Assembly (NCBI GenBank): GCA_963834725.1
Contig: CAWICN010000001.1
Coordinates: forward strand, 4,216,001 to 4,280,000
Reading direction: 5' to 3'
Length of the DNA: 64,000 nt
From: PALSA-693 sp963834725
GTDB taxonomy: Bacteria; Actinomycetota; Acidimicrobiia; Acidimicrobiales; Palsa-688
The notes beneath the pieces are model-generated. The model was not told the origin of the DNA. It searched no databases and worked only from the letters and a program-made list of their open reading frames with translations. Both the position numbers and the translations under genes were made by a program. Shown in pieces: positions 8,878-17,043 of the stretch; positions within the stretch are counted from its first letter, which is position 1; each line of letters opens with the position of its first letter.

Positions 8878-8982
8878 GGCGACCCTCCAGTGTTCGAGGA
8901 CGATATGTCGGCCCCGGGAAACAGCAGGCCCGGGTCTCCACCCGTTTGCTTGTGGGCGGGACCCTCTAACCGAAAGAGTAGA

Positions 8983-9003
8983 CTAACTGAGTCACTCAGT
9001 CAA
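8983..9003. promoter_or_regulatory. Putative TetR operator, copy 2
   Basis: Palindrome ACTGAGT-C-ACTCAGT (8986-9000) inside a 21-bp match to the site upstream of the TetR gene. It lies about 105 bp before the 2TM gene start and probably overlaps that operon's promoter. Confidence 0.55.
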
Positions 9004-9258
9004 TAGCGGGTTAGGAGCCGCCCCACACCCAGCCCACCTAAAGACGAGGCGGGACGGGGATTGTCCTTGAGGGGTACGGTTGCCCCCTGCGCAGGCTGTC
9101 TCCGGCGATTCCCCCGGCGTGGTCCAGGTAGAGGCGGCGAATAAGGGTGCGGGGCTCGAGTAGCTTCGCCGATCCGAGAAATCGTAGTGCGTTAGCCCCG
9201 CAAGGACGCCGAGGGGCATTGGGCCGGCTCGAGCACCGCCTGCGAGCCGTATGGGGCG

Positions 9259-9299
9259 GGGTCAGGGCGACTTTCGGCTCGCGTATTGTGGGCGACCTC
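9259..9299 (+). repeat. Dispersed repeat, copy 1
   Basis: Shares about 36 of 41 positions with 10370-10409, including the cores ACTTTCGGCTCGC and GGGCGACCTC. Same orientation in both copies. It lies before the hypothetical gene at 9398. The function is unknown; it could be a miniature mobile repeat. Confidence 0.55.
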
Positions 9300-9397
9300 C
9301 CGGTGGCTGCGGGCCTTGCAGTAACCGTCGATCCGGAGCGGCTGCGCCTTGGCCCAATGTCTGGTCGCGGCGGGGCAGATCGGGCAATCTGGTTGGC

Positions 9398-9781
9398 ATG
9401 CGACCTGACGAGCCCCGCCCATTGAACGACTCCGAGCGTCGAATACTGGCCGCTCTCGTGGCTCCCGAGTTCGCGGGCGCGGAGGAAATTCGAGCGCAGG
9501 TGAATCACGCAGGGGTGTCTGGAGGTTGTGATTGCGGATGTCCGTCCGTCGACCTGGTCGTCTCGCCCGACGTCCCTGCTTCAAGTGTCAGAACACAGAA
9601 TCGCCTGGCCCCCGTCGAAGCCCGAGTGCAATCCCTTACCGGAGCGCCACCAGGGGAGATCATCCTCTTCGTGGACGACGGTCGCCTCTCCTACTTGGAG
9701 TACGTGACCTACGACGACCCAAAACCCTCGGACTGGCCACCTCCCGCCCGGCTGACCGTCGAGTTGAGCACCCCCGACTGA
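9398..9781 (+). CDS. Hypothetical protein with CxCGC motif
   Basis: 127 residues with strong coding character. The opening LNDSERRILAALVAPEFAGA is followed by GGCDCGCPSVDLVV, a GEIILFVDDGRLSYLEYVTY stretch and the C-terminus RLTVELSTPD. It resembles a family of small actinobacterial proteins of unknown function with a clustered Cys motif. The ATG at 9398 fits the family better than an upstream extension. It stands alone. Confidence 0.7.
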   Translation: MRPDEPRPLNDSERRILAALVAPEFAGAEEIRAQVNHAGVSGGCDCGCPSVDLVVSPDVPASSVRTQNRLAPVEARVQSLTGAPPGEIILFVDDGRLSYLEYVTYDDPKPSDWPPPARLTVELSTPD

Positions 9782-9885
9782 ACCCCCAGTGGCCGGTCAG
9801 CCGTCAAACGCCGCTACACAACGCCGAGGCGACTATCGACCGCTCCCAGAATCGGGGCCAACGGCGATGACCTGGGAGGTATCTC

Positions 9886-10370
9886 ATGACGTCCAGCAGC
9901 GTGAACACCTTCTTCGCCGCCAGCGCCGGGGTCGCGGCGTGCGCTAATCGGGCTGCTGTTCGTGGCCATTACGGTCTCCCGAGAACGACCGGCGGAGACG
10001 GGGTGACAGGCAGGTGCTCCGAGCCCGGACCCGAGCGCCGCTGGTCGCGCTCCTCGACGCGCTGGCGATATCGCTGTTCGCCTTGGTCTACGGGTCCGAA
10101 ATCGGTACCGCCACCCTGGCCGCCGCTATCCTCGGGCTGTTGTTCGTGGTCGCGTCGCTGCTGTCCCGGATCAGGTCTGCGGGCAGAATGCGCTCGAGCG
10201 CCCTGGGCGAGGCGTACTTCCTCGTCGGTTTGGTCGCCACCTTCAGCGTCCAGGGTCATGCAGGCCTCCGACCTGCTCGCCGAGCCACACGTTCTGGCCA
10301 CCCGGCACACCCTCAAGGATCCTGGTCATCGTGTCCTCTCTGATCGAAATCGCCCGGTCCTGGGAACAGG
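9886..10370 (+). pseudogene. Membrane protein with several frameshifts
   Basis: Pieces of one 4-TM protein follow each other in different frames. They are MTSSSVNTFFAASAGVA, then ALIGLLFVAITVSRERPAET after a shift near 9940, then LVALLDALAISLFALVYGSE with ATLAAAILGLLFVVASLLSR after a shift near 10005, and finally ILVIVSSLIEIARSWEQ in a third frame near 10320. At least three indels are needed. The family is a common actinobacterial membrane protein of unknown role. The end runs into a dispersed repeat. Confidence 0.65.
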
Positions 10371-10409
10371 GGTCAGGCAACTTTCGGCTCGCACATTATG
10401 GGCGACCTC
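10370..10409 (+). repeat. Dispersed repeat, copy 2
   Basis: Second copy of the roughly 40-bp repeat at 9259-9299, located at the 3' end of the broken membrane-protein gene. Confidence 0.55.
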
Positions 10410-10540
10410 GGGTCGTCCGCCGATGGTGCGGGATCCGTCGTTAGGGCCGTGGCATGGTCTCGGTCGCCTCGGTGTTGCGCGTGCCAGTTCTGGACGGTCC
10501 GAGCCGCGCCACGGTTGTGACGGTGCTTGGACGCCACAGA

Positions 10541-10573
10541 TAGCTACTTCTTGCGTAGCTACGTGGTACGTAG
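10541..10573 (+). promoter_or_regulatory. PadR operator region
   Basis: Two overlapping inverted repeats lie directly upstream of the PadR gene: TAGCTAC-N7-GTAGCTA (10541-10561) and CTACGT-GGT-ACGTAG (10559-10573). PadR proteins typically repress their own operon from such sites. Confidence 0.6.
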
Positions 10574-10585
10574 TATCCTCAAGGC

Positions 10586-10930
10586 ATGCCACGACCCGGA
10601 GCACGAGGGCTACAGCGCTCGAACGATCCTCCGCTGTTGATTTTGACCAGCTTGGCGGAAGGGCCCAAACACGGGCATGCGCTCGCCAAGGACGTCGAGG
10701 CGTTCGCCGGAGTCGTTCTCGGTCCCGGCGCGCTCTACGGTGCGATCACCCGCCTGGAAGAGCGCGGGTTGATCGAGCCCTTACCCAGCGCCGACCGTCG
10801 CCGCCCGTATCGGATCACCGCGGCAGGTGCTTCGGCGCTGGCTGACGCGGTGGCTAACATGCGTCGGATCGCCGAGGTGGGTTCTGTCCGGTTGGCGCAG
10901 GTCTCGGCCATGCGCCCGGGACTGTTGTAA
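10586..10930 (+). CDS. PadR family transcriptional regulator
   Basis: 114 residues forming one winged-helix domain: LLILTSLAEGPKHGHALAKD, then GPGALYGAITRLEERGLIE, then RRRPYRITAAGASAL. Length is typical of the short PadR subfamily. Its stop overlaps the start of the following membrane protein by one base (TAATG), so the two are co-expressed. The inverted repeats at 10541-10573 are the likely binding sites. Confidence 0.92.
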   Translation: MPRPGARGLQRSNDPPLLILTSLAEGPKHGHALAKDVEAFAGVVLGPGALYGAITRLEERGLIEPLPSADRRRPYRITAAGASALADAVANMRRIAEVGSVRLAQVSAMRPGLL

Positions 10931-11856
10931 TGGCGGCCGCAGAACTGGGTCGGCTCCTGCGCTGGTATCCGCCGGCTTGGCGGGACCGCTACGGCGAGGA
11001 GTTCGTCATCTACATGCAGGACAGCTTCGGTTCCGAAAGGCCGCCGCTGGCCGCGCGCCTGTCGATTGTGACGGGCGGGATTCGAGAACGCGCCCGACGC
11101 GCCGGCCTAACCGGAGACAGCGTTCCCCCTACTGATCGGATCCGGGCCGGGGTGCTGATGGTGCTGGTCTCCTGGACGGTGATGGTCATCGCCGGATCCA
11201 GCTTCGCCAAGTTGTCTGAACACTTCGACACCGCGCTGCAAAACGGTGCGGACGCCCATTATCTTCCCGACCTCGCTTACACGGTGATCCAGACGGTCGC
11301 AGGGGTGGCCGGGCTCATCGTTATAGCTGCAGCCGGGTTAGCCCTGCCGGCGTTCTTGCGATTCCTGCGCTCGGGCGGCTGGCCGTCGATCCGCGCTCAT
11401 GCGCTGCGGGCGGCAGGCTGCACGCTCCTTACCGCCGGGATAGCCGCTCCGCTATTGGTGTGGGCTCATCACCTCACCGCCCACCAGCGCAACGGCGGCT
11501 CAGCCGCCTACACAGCCCTGTTCCTCGCATGGGCCGCGCTCGTCGTGGTCACATTGGTCCTGTGGACCGTGCTCGCCGTCGTCGCCGCCCGCAAGGTCAC
11601 CTTCGCCCGATCCCTACTGGCGGCCGAAGCTGGCATGGCCGTAGCGGTAGCGCTCGCCATCGTTGGCATCGTCACCGCCACCAGCCTGTGGTGGGCCCTC
11701 ATAGCTGAGCGGGCTCCGACCTTCCTCAGCGGCAACCCCGCCTTACCCGTCGACGCCCGGCTCGTCGCAACCGTCGCTCTCATGGCACTGGCCGCGGCGG
11801 CTGCGACAGCCGGAGCCGTCCGCATCGCCGGGTCTCTACCGGAGTGGCCCTGGTAA
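10930..11856 (+). CDS. Multi-pass membrane protein, PadR partner
   Basis: 308 residues. The cytoplasmic N-terminus (LRWYPPAWRDRYGEEFVIYM) is the conserved opening of a family routinely encoded next to PadR regulators in actinobacteria. About six hydrophobic helices follow, from VLMVLVSWTVMVIAGSSFAK to LVATVALMALAAAAATAGAV. No catalytic or transport motif is visible, and the biochemical role is unknown. It is probably controlled by the coupled PadR. Confidence 0.8.
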   Translation: MAAAELGRLLRWYPPAWRDRYGEEFVIYMQDSFGSERPPLAARLSIVTGGIRERARRAGLTGDSVPPTDRIRAGVLMVLVSWTVMVIAGSSFAKLSEHFDTALQNGADAHYLPDLAYTVIQTVAGVAGLIVIAAAGLALPAFLRFLRSGGWPSIRAHALRAAGCTLLTAGIAAPLLVWAHHLTAHQRNGGSAAYTALFLAWAALVVVTLVLWTVLAVVAARKVTFARSLLAAEAGMAVAVALAIVGIVTATSLWWALIAERAPTFLSGNPALPVDARLVATVALMALAAAAATAGAVRIAGSLPEWPW

Positions 11857-12074
11857 ATGGCTCGCAGGACCCGTCAGGAGCCACCGCCAGGACGGCCGGT
11901 TGTTGGGTTTGGCGCTTCGGATTCTAGGCGGCTCCCCCACGCGTCGGTACGCCGTGCGGACGAACCCAGCGACAAAGTGCGGCGAACCAATAATGCCGCG
12001 CTCACCCCGTGTCGAGACGGTTCACCTCGTGGGCGGGCCAGGCGTTGCAAGAAACGTGCGGTGGAAGCCTCACA

Positions 12075-12349
12075 CCCCAACCGTCTGTCTCGAGGCGTTA
12101 GCAACGGCCTGGCAGGAAGGCGGTCGGAACTTGCAATATCGGCCCATGGGATTTCTGGATGTGCAGGCCTGAACTCCGCCGAGAGAGACCTTGAGTGGAC
12201 TCGGCGAGCGTCTGTAGTCGATAGATCGTTGCGTCGCGCACATCTGGGTTCGACAGGAAGGCCTCCTTGCCGCGCCGAGCGGTCCAATTGAGGGCGGCCG
12301 ACATCTCGGCGATGTGCTCCAAGTAGATCTGGTCGTCGTGCTCAGTCAC
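12075..12349 (-). pseudogene. hepT: HepT toxin, frameshifted
   Basis: The first 55 codons match HepT (DUF86) RNases: DQIYLEHIAEMSAALNWTAR, then DATIYRLQTLAESTQ. After that the proper continuation (LSAEFRPAHPEIPWADIAS) is in another frame. The segment that should carry the catalytic Rx4-6H box and Tyr is replaced by unrelated residues. In the original frame translation ends after 83 residues. It overlaps the antitoxin gene by 4 bp. The toxin is expected to be inactive. Confidence 0.7.
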
Positions 12350-12666
12350 AGAGGAACGGTCGAGCGATCGACCTTCTCACGTATAACTCTGTGGACCTCG
12401 GTGTCAACCTCGACCGGGTGACCGAGCAACTCCTCAACTTGGCGCTCGAAGCCGAACAGATCCAGACCATTGTGAGCGGGGTCGAAGTCCACCAGGAGAT
12501 CGATATCACTTTCCGGACCAGCGTCTCCCCTTGCGACGGATCCGAACACCCGAACGTTCGATACTCCCCGTCGCCCCACGATCGACAAGATCTCATTCTT
12601 GTGGGCGCGCAGAAGAGAGAGGGTAGGAACTCCTCGCTCATCGGCCTTATTGGGGTCTGGTGCCAC
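12346..12666 (-). CDS. mntA: MntA-type nucleotidyltransferase antitoxin
   Basis: About 106 residues with the minimal nucleotidyltransferase motif: GSVARG followed by DIDLLVDF, where the two Asp residues bind metal. MntA proteins AMPylate the HepT toxin on its Tyr to neutralise it. The GTG at 12666 is the only reasonable in-frame start, but conserved sequence begins only at PTLSLLRAHKNEI, so the first residues are uncertain. Its stop overlaps the HepT start. With HepT broken, it is an orphan antitoxin. Confidence 0.8.
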   Translation of the reverse strand: MAPDPNKADERGVPTLSLLRAHKNEILSIVGRRGVSNVRVFGSVARGDAGPESDIDLLVDFDPAHNGLDLFGFERQVEELLGHPVEVDTEVHRVIREKVDRSTVPL

Positions 12667-12902
12667 GGCCCGATGGCCCGATGGTACCCTCTGCAGCTTC
12701 GGGCGCTGTACCTGCTGTTTGAGGCCGGCGCGTCGGCCTTCGTCCGCCAGTTGCGATCCCGACCGGGACAGCCCGATGGGACACGCGCCGTCGTGGCCCG
12801 GCGCATCGGCGGGCCCGGTCGCTCTCAGCGACGTGCCGCCAAACGGACCACAGGCCGCTCGCGAGTTGGCTCGGCAGGTGCGGTATGGGGGAGTGGTCTT
12901 TT

Positions 12903-13340
12903 TTAGTCGGAGAGCTGCTGGTGGATGGCGGGGAGGTCGATCCAGGCGCTCTCGCGGCTGATCAGGCCATCCTTGAAGTCGAAGATGTGCAGGAAGCGTG
13001 TCTTGATCGGGCGTCGCCCTTCGAACCCGAAGGGCCTTCCCAGCGCCGTTGCGTGCAGGACCGACTCGTCGACGACGTGGTCGTCGCCACGCCAGCATCG
13101 GACGGGTTCGATGCGGTCGATCCGGAGATCGGCGAACAGGGCGAGGTAGAAGCCCTCGATTTGGTCGCCGCCGTGGAGTGGGTCTCCCGGGCGGCCGACG
13201 ACGTCGTGCTCGGCGTTGGGGGCGAATCCCTCGACGATCGCCTTGAGGTCGCCGTTTTCCTCGGCGCGGTGGTGGCCGTCTACGAGCGCGTCCATCTGCG
13301 CGCGTGTCGTGGCTTGGGCGGTTGGTTGGTGAGCGGTCAT
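12903..13340 (-). CDS. SnoaL-like (NTF2-fold) protein
   Basis: 145 residues of the cystatin-like/NTF2 alpha+beta barrel type: ALVDGHHRAEENGDLKAIVE, GFAPNAEHDVVG, a helix around GGDQIEGFYLALF, and TRFLHIFDFKDGLISRESAW near the end. The ATG at 13340 follows AAAGGAG by 8 nt. Such proteins are small-molecule binders or isomerases. No catalytic assignment can be made here, and the gene has no informative neighbours. Confidence 0.8.
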   Translation of the reverse strand: MTAHQPTAQATTRAQMDALVDGHHRAEENGDLKAIVEGFAPNAEHDVVGRPGDPLHGGDQIEGFYLALFADLRIDRIEPVRCWRGDDHVVDESVLHATALGRPFGFEGRRPIKTRFLHIFDFKDGLISRESAWIDLPAIHQQLSD

Positions 13341-13567
13341 CTTTGTGCTCCTTTGGGCATGACGCTCTGGTGTGGAGTATGAAGCGGCGATGCTCGCAAT
13401 GTCAGGAGCCCGAGGGCAAGGGGTCCATCGCCCGGCCATGGTGGGGTCCGCCTCCGCCCGCTCCGGCCGTCCAGGGTCCAGCTAGCTCGCTGACCAGCAC
13501 AAACGCGTCTATCTGCGCCAGGCCACCGCTTAGACGGGCTCAACACCAGGTGGCCCTGGAAACCCAG

Positions 13568-13613
13568 CACCCCCAACGGGATTCGAACCCGTGCTACCGC
13601 CTTGAAAGGGCTG
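13568..13613 (-). pseudogene. 3' half of tRNA-Glu (TTC)
   Basis: On the minus strand there is an anticodon loop CTTTCAA with 3' stem GGCGG, a full T-arm (ACGGG-TTCGAAT-CCCGT) and acceptor 3' strand TGGGGGT. The D-arm and 5' acceptor strand are absent: the sequence 5' of the anticodon does not form them. This is what a tyrosine recombinase that cuts at an anticodon loop leaves at the far end of an integrated element. The rest of 13341-13807 contains no recognisable gene. Confidence 0.7.
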
Positions 13614-13807
13614 CCCGGGCAGCCCGACGACCTCCACAGACAAGCCCCGGGGACCGCTGCGCGCCGTCCGCAGGAGTCCCCGGCCGCGGTTTCACGTCAC
13701 CTGGGTTCGTCCGAGTTGGGCGGGGTTATCTCCGCAACTGTCGATTCCGCCGTGACGCCGAGAAGGTCGCACGGAAAGCGACCCACGCGATCAGACTCGA
13801 CGTTCGT

Positions 13808-14380
13808 TCAGCGGGGCGGCTCCTGCCGGCGGGTGTAGCGGAGCATCACGACGCCGCTGCCGAACGTGCGGGTCTCCTTGAGGGCCAGTGACGTGCTCGG
13901 CGGTCCGGCGAAGGGCCGGTGACCGTCGCCGAGCAGGATGGGGTGGACGTAGAACCGGTACTCGTCGATGAGGTCCAGTGCGGAGAACGTGGCTGCGAGC
14001 GCGGGACCGCCCACGACCAACGCTCCACCGTGTTGCTGCGTGAGGGCGACGATCTGCGCCCGGTCGACGTCGCGCAGGATAGTCGTGTTCCAGCCGGCCT
14101 CCTGAAGCGTCCGTGAGAAGACGTACTTCGGTTTGCCCCGCCAGATCGGGGCGAACTCCCGGACCTCCGGCGAGGCGTCCGGGTCGGCATCGGCGGTCGG
14201 CCAGAAGCCCGCCATCAGCTCCCAGGTGACTCGGCCTTCGAGGAAGGCGGTGGTAGCGCGAAGCCAGCTGTTGAAGTGGGCGTGCAGTTCCCCGTCGATC
14301 AACTGCCACTCGAGCCCGCGGTCGACTCCCTCGAAATACCCGTCCAGGGAGATCGACATCATGAACATCACCCCTGTCAT
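13808..14380 (-). CDS. Dihydrofolate-reductase-like (RibD C-terminal) protein
   Basis: 190 residues with the RibD_C/DHFR fold: MSISLDGYFEG at the N-terminus, FLEGRVTWELMAGFWPTA, then VVGGPALAATFSALDLIDEY, and YVHPILLGDGHRPFAG. This family is NADPH-dependent reductase-like. Many stand-alone members in actinobacteria have no known substrate and are not true DHFR. It is not linked to riboflavin genes here. The start has nearby alternatives (MTG, MFM or MSI). Confidence 0.85.
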   Translation of the reverse strand: MTGVMFMMSISLDGYFEGVDRGLEWQLIDGELHAHFNSWLRATTAFLEGRVTWELMAGFWPTADADPDASPEVREFAPIWRGKPKYVFSRTLQEAGWNTTILRDVDRAQIVALTQQHGGALVVGGPALAATFSALDLIDEYRFYVHPILLGDGHRPFAGPPSTSLALKETRTFGSGVVMLRYTRRQEPPR

Positions 14381-14590
14381 GGCCGGAATCTAGCGAATGG
14401 CCCTACCAACTCTTGCACGCAGGTGGTCGTCAGATCCTCGCCGGTGGAGCCTTCCTCCAGCACCGTCCGATGTTCTTGACGGAAAGGATCATCGGCCAAC
14501 TGACTCCCGCGCTGAGTGGCCTGGTGGGTCGTCTCGTACCGTCACCGCGCGAGCAGGCCGCCCGAGTCACTCGTTCTGTAGCGTCTGGCT

Positions 14591-15048
14591 ATGCCAAGAC
14601 GATGGGATGGGGACAACCGCGGACGAGGCATAGGCGTCGCTGAGCAGCTCATCCCGGGAGCCAGCGAGCTCATCACGGCATTCACCCAGCTCGACTGGTC
14701 GCGGAAGAGCCCGAGCTGCATCTCCGACCGCATGTCGAGGCCTGGTGCCAGCATGACCCCCGGCTCACTTTGAACCAGCCCTACAGCGACGACTGGAACG
14801 CGTACATCCTCGACCTGGAGTAGCGCGGCTCGTCAGCCAGTGTCGGAGAAGCAAGGACCACCGTCTTCTCCCTGATCGGGGCGTTCGCCGAGGACGCCAC
14901 CTATGTTCGCCAGCGTCGTATCCCCAGCGATTACGGCGACTCCGCGATGAAGTTGCAGTTCGAGGTGGCGGCTCCCATGTCCGAGATGATGGTGACCGGG
15001 CTGAGAGCTAGAGCGGCGATCCTCGACCGGGACCAGGTCGCTTCATGA
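14591..15048 (+). pseudogene. Conserved hypothetical gene with frameshift and stop
   Basis: The reading begins PRRWDGDNRG and continues GASELITAFTQLDW. After an indel near 14700 the next frame gives VAEEPELHLRPHVEAWCQHD and NAYILDLE, then an in-frame TAG at 14821 where a Trp codon would fit. It continues TVFSLIGAFAEDATYVRQRR, with AMKLQFEVAAPMSE further on, to the TGA at 15046. The continuity of sense across the stop supports a decayed gene. The product is unknown. Confidence 0.55.
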
Positions 15049-15451
15049 TTGTTGGCGATACCCCGCACAGGGTGTTGCCCATGCAAACCTAAAGTAGACC
15101 TGTAGAGAAGGAAGGGGAGGCGGTCGGAACCGCGGCGTCGTAAACGACCGCAGCGGGCCGGCCAGCAGCTTTCATGGGCGCAGGCGGGGCACCTCCGCGG
15201 CTCCGTGGCCGTCGAGGCCGCACCATGTGGCTCGGGACCGAGCCGGTGCCACTCTGCGCTTGCGCTACTGGGAGGTAGCCTGGCGGCGAGGAGCACGCCG
15301 GCGCGTCGCCGCTAGGCGCCAATGGCAGGCACAAAGGCGACATATGGGGCATCCCGGGGGTAAGCAGGAGCTGGCCTGACAACGCCAATCTTGACGCACC
15401 GCCGGCGGGCAGTTAGCGTTAGCGGTAGCTCGATAGCGGCGAGGTGGCGGC
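15049..15451. other. No gene recognised
   Basis: 403 bp before the secreted beta-propeller gene. It presumably contains that operon's promoter; I see no clear -35/-10 pair or coding frame. Confidence 0.4.
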
Positions 15452-16816
15452 ATGAGACATGCTCGGGTAGGTTTCGGCCTTGGAGCCATCATCGCGCTGG
15501 TGGCGGGGGCGCTGATGGCCGTGAGCGTGCCGGCGGCCTCGGCCGTGACCACGGGGATAACAGAAGTATTGAATTTCGGCCCCAGCGGCCACTTCCCTAC
15601 GTCGGTGCTCGCCTCTCGAACCAACTCTGTGGCCTACGTCGCCTCCTCAGAGTCCGATGTGATCAATTCGATCAACACCGCCGCCAATCCTCCGTCGATC
15701 CGCGATCACGCCCTCAACTTTGCTCCTGAAGGGGTGACCCTGAACTTTCCCTACGGCTTAGCCTTGTCGCCAGACGACGGCACCCTGTTTACTTCCAACT
15801 ATCATGCCACCAGCGCGGCGAGCATCGAGGATCCCTCCGCAGGGGGGGCACACGCACGGACCTACAGTTTGCCAGGGTGCAACCACCCAGCCGGAATCTC
15901 GATGGATTCTGCTGGCAACGAGTTGTTCGTGGCGTGCGCCGGCTCACAAACCGTCAAGGCCGTCGATCCCATCTCCGGCGTCGTCGATGCCACCGTCCGC
16001 ATTCCGGCTCTTTGTGAGCTCTTCGGCGGGGCTACAAGGTCGGTGCCCAGTGGCGTGTCAGCAGATGGAGTTCCCGACTCGGTGGTCGTTGCCGACGCAA
16101 ACTGCAATGACGTATGGTCGGTGCAGTTCGTCGAGGCGGGGACCTTGCACAGCCTTACCGCAACGCCCGCCTTCGGACCCGGGTTTCTTTCAAATCCTGC
16201 GGTCATTCCGGCCAGCGCCAACTGGGCGTTCAGCACATGGGGTTGCCAGTACAGGACAGGCCCCCTTGACGAGACGGTAATCGACGGCTGCTTGTACCTC
16301 GCTCAACCGGCCCTCAACCAGATAGCGCGGTTCACGGTAGAGCGAATTGGTGTTAATGGGACGGAGGAGGCCCACCTTTTCCCGGCAGGGGACATCTTGA
16401 CCGGGCCAAACTGCTTGAGGCCTTTCGGCGTCGCCGCGGACGTGGGTGACGGGGCAACGCTCGGTGTCTCGTGCGCCGGCCTGTTTAACGTGGTCCCGTC
16501 CGTCCCGGCGGTGGCGCGGCTCTATACGCTCCACAACAACCCGCAGGATCTCAATCCTCCTCCCCTTCCGACCACGCTCAGCACGGTGGACCTGCCGGCC
16601 GGGCAGGTACCTTCCGGCATCGCCGTTGTCCCACCCGAAGGGGCGAATCCCACCCTGGCCTACGTCGCCGACCAGAATGGCAACCAGGTCTTCGTGATCG
16701 ACCCGCCGGCGGGTCAACAGAGCGTGGCCGGGCTCAGATCCAGTCCCAGCCTCGACCGGGCGACCGCGGCGGCGGCAGCCCTTGAGGTCGCCCAACTCCA
16801 CCCGTTGTCCCCGTGA
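15452..16816 (+). CDS. Secreted beta-propeller protein
   Basis: 454 residues. A Sec signal peptide (GLGAIIALVAGALMAVSVPA, cleaved after ASA) leads into repeated blades of the NHL/YVTN type: PYGLALSPDDGTLFTSNYHA, PAGISMDSAGNELFVACAGS, PSGVSADGVPDSVVVADANC, PSGIAVVPPEGANPTLAYVA. The mature protein would be extracytoplasmic. Paired Cys residues recur between blades. No catalytic motif is seen; such propellers usually bind partners. It ends 20 bp before the lasso-type precursor and is on the same strand, so a role in export, binding or immunity for that peptide is possible, though only inferred. Confidence 0.8.
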   Translation: MRHARVGFGLGAIIALVAGALMAVSVPAASAVTTGITEVLNFGPSGHFPTSVLASRTNSVAYVASSESDVINSINTAANPPSIRDHALNFAPEGVTLNFPYGLALSPDDGTLFTSNYHATSAASIEDPSAGGAHARTYSLPGCNHPAGISMDSAGNELFVACAGSQTVKAVDPISGVVDATVRIPALCELFGGATRSVPSGVSADGVPDSVVVADANCNDVWSVQFVEAGTLHSLTATPAFGPGFLSNPAVIPASANWAFSTWGCQYRTGPLDETVIDGCLYLAQPALNQIARFTVERIGVNGTEEAHLFPAGDILTGPNCLRPFGVAADVGDGATLGVSCAGLFNVVPSVPAVARLYTLHNNPQDLNPPPLPTTLSTVDLPAGQVPSGIAVVPPEGANPTLAYVADQNGNQVFVIDPPAGQQSVAGLRSSPSLDRATAAAAALEVAQLHPLSP

Positions 16817-16836
16817 GCAGTGCGAGGAGCCCCGCG

Positions 16837-17031
16837 ATGCAGACAGATCCTTCCTCTGCTGAGGTCGACCGGACATCGCCATCCTCCGCGCCGGGCGGGG
16901 CGGGCGGCAAACGCGGTTACCAGGCACCACGCCTTACGGTGTTCGGCACCATCGCCGAGTTGACCTACGGCAACCGCCTCAACAGAAACAAGGACGTGCT
17001 GTTTGCCGGTTCGGGTGGCCCGGGAGGCTAG
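16837..17031 (+). CDS. Lasso-type RiPP precursor peptide
   Basis: 64 residues starting at the ATG at 16837 (GAGGAG 8 nt upstream); a GTG at 16813 would add 8 residues. The leader carries Tyr28-x-x-Pro31-x-Leu33 and Gly37, the motif bound by lasso RRE proteins. Thr43 sits at the conserved -2 position. The predicted core starts at Gly45 (GNRLNRNKD) and has an Asp at core position 9, suiting a nine-residue Gly1-Asp9 macrolactam. The tail VLF is followed by a Gly-rich end. A cyclase-type gene starts 12 bp downstream. Confidence 0.75.
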   Translation: MQTDPSSAEVDRTSPSSAPGGAGGKRGYQAPRLTVFGTIAELTYGNRLNRNKDVLFAGSGGPGG

Positions 17032-17043
17032 CGTATCGAGGCG

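Noticed and set aside
13568..13660. Complete tRNA-Glu gene
   Set aside because: The 5' acceptor strand and D-arm are missing, and the 5' anticodon stem strand has a mismatch. Only the 3' half is real.
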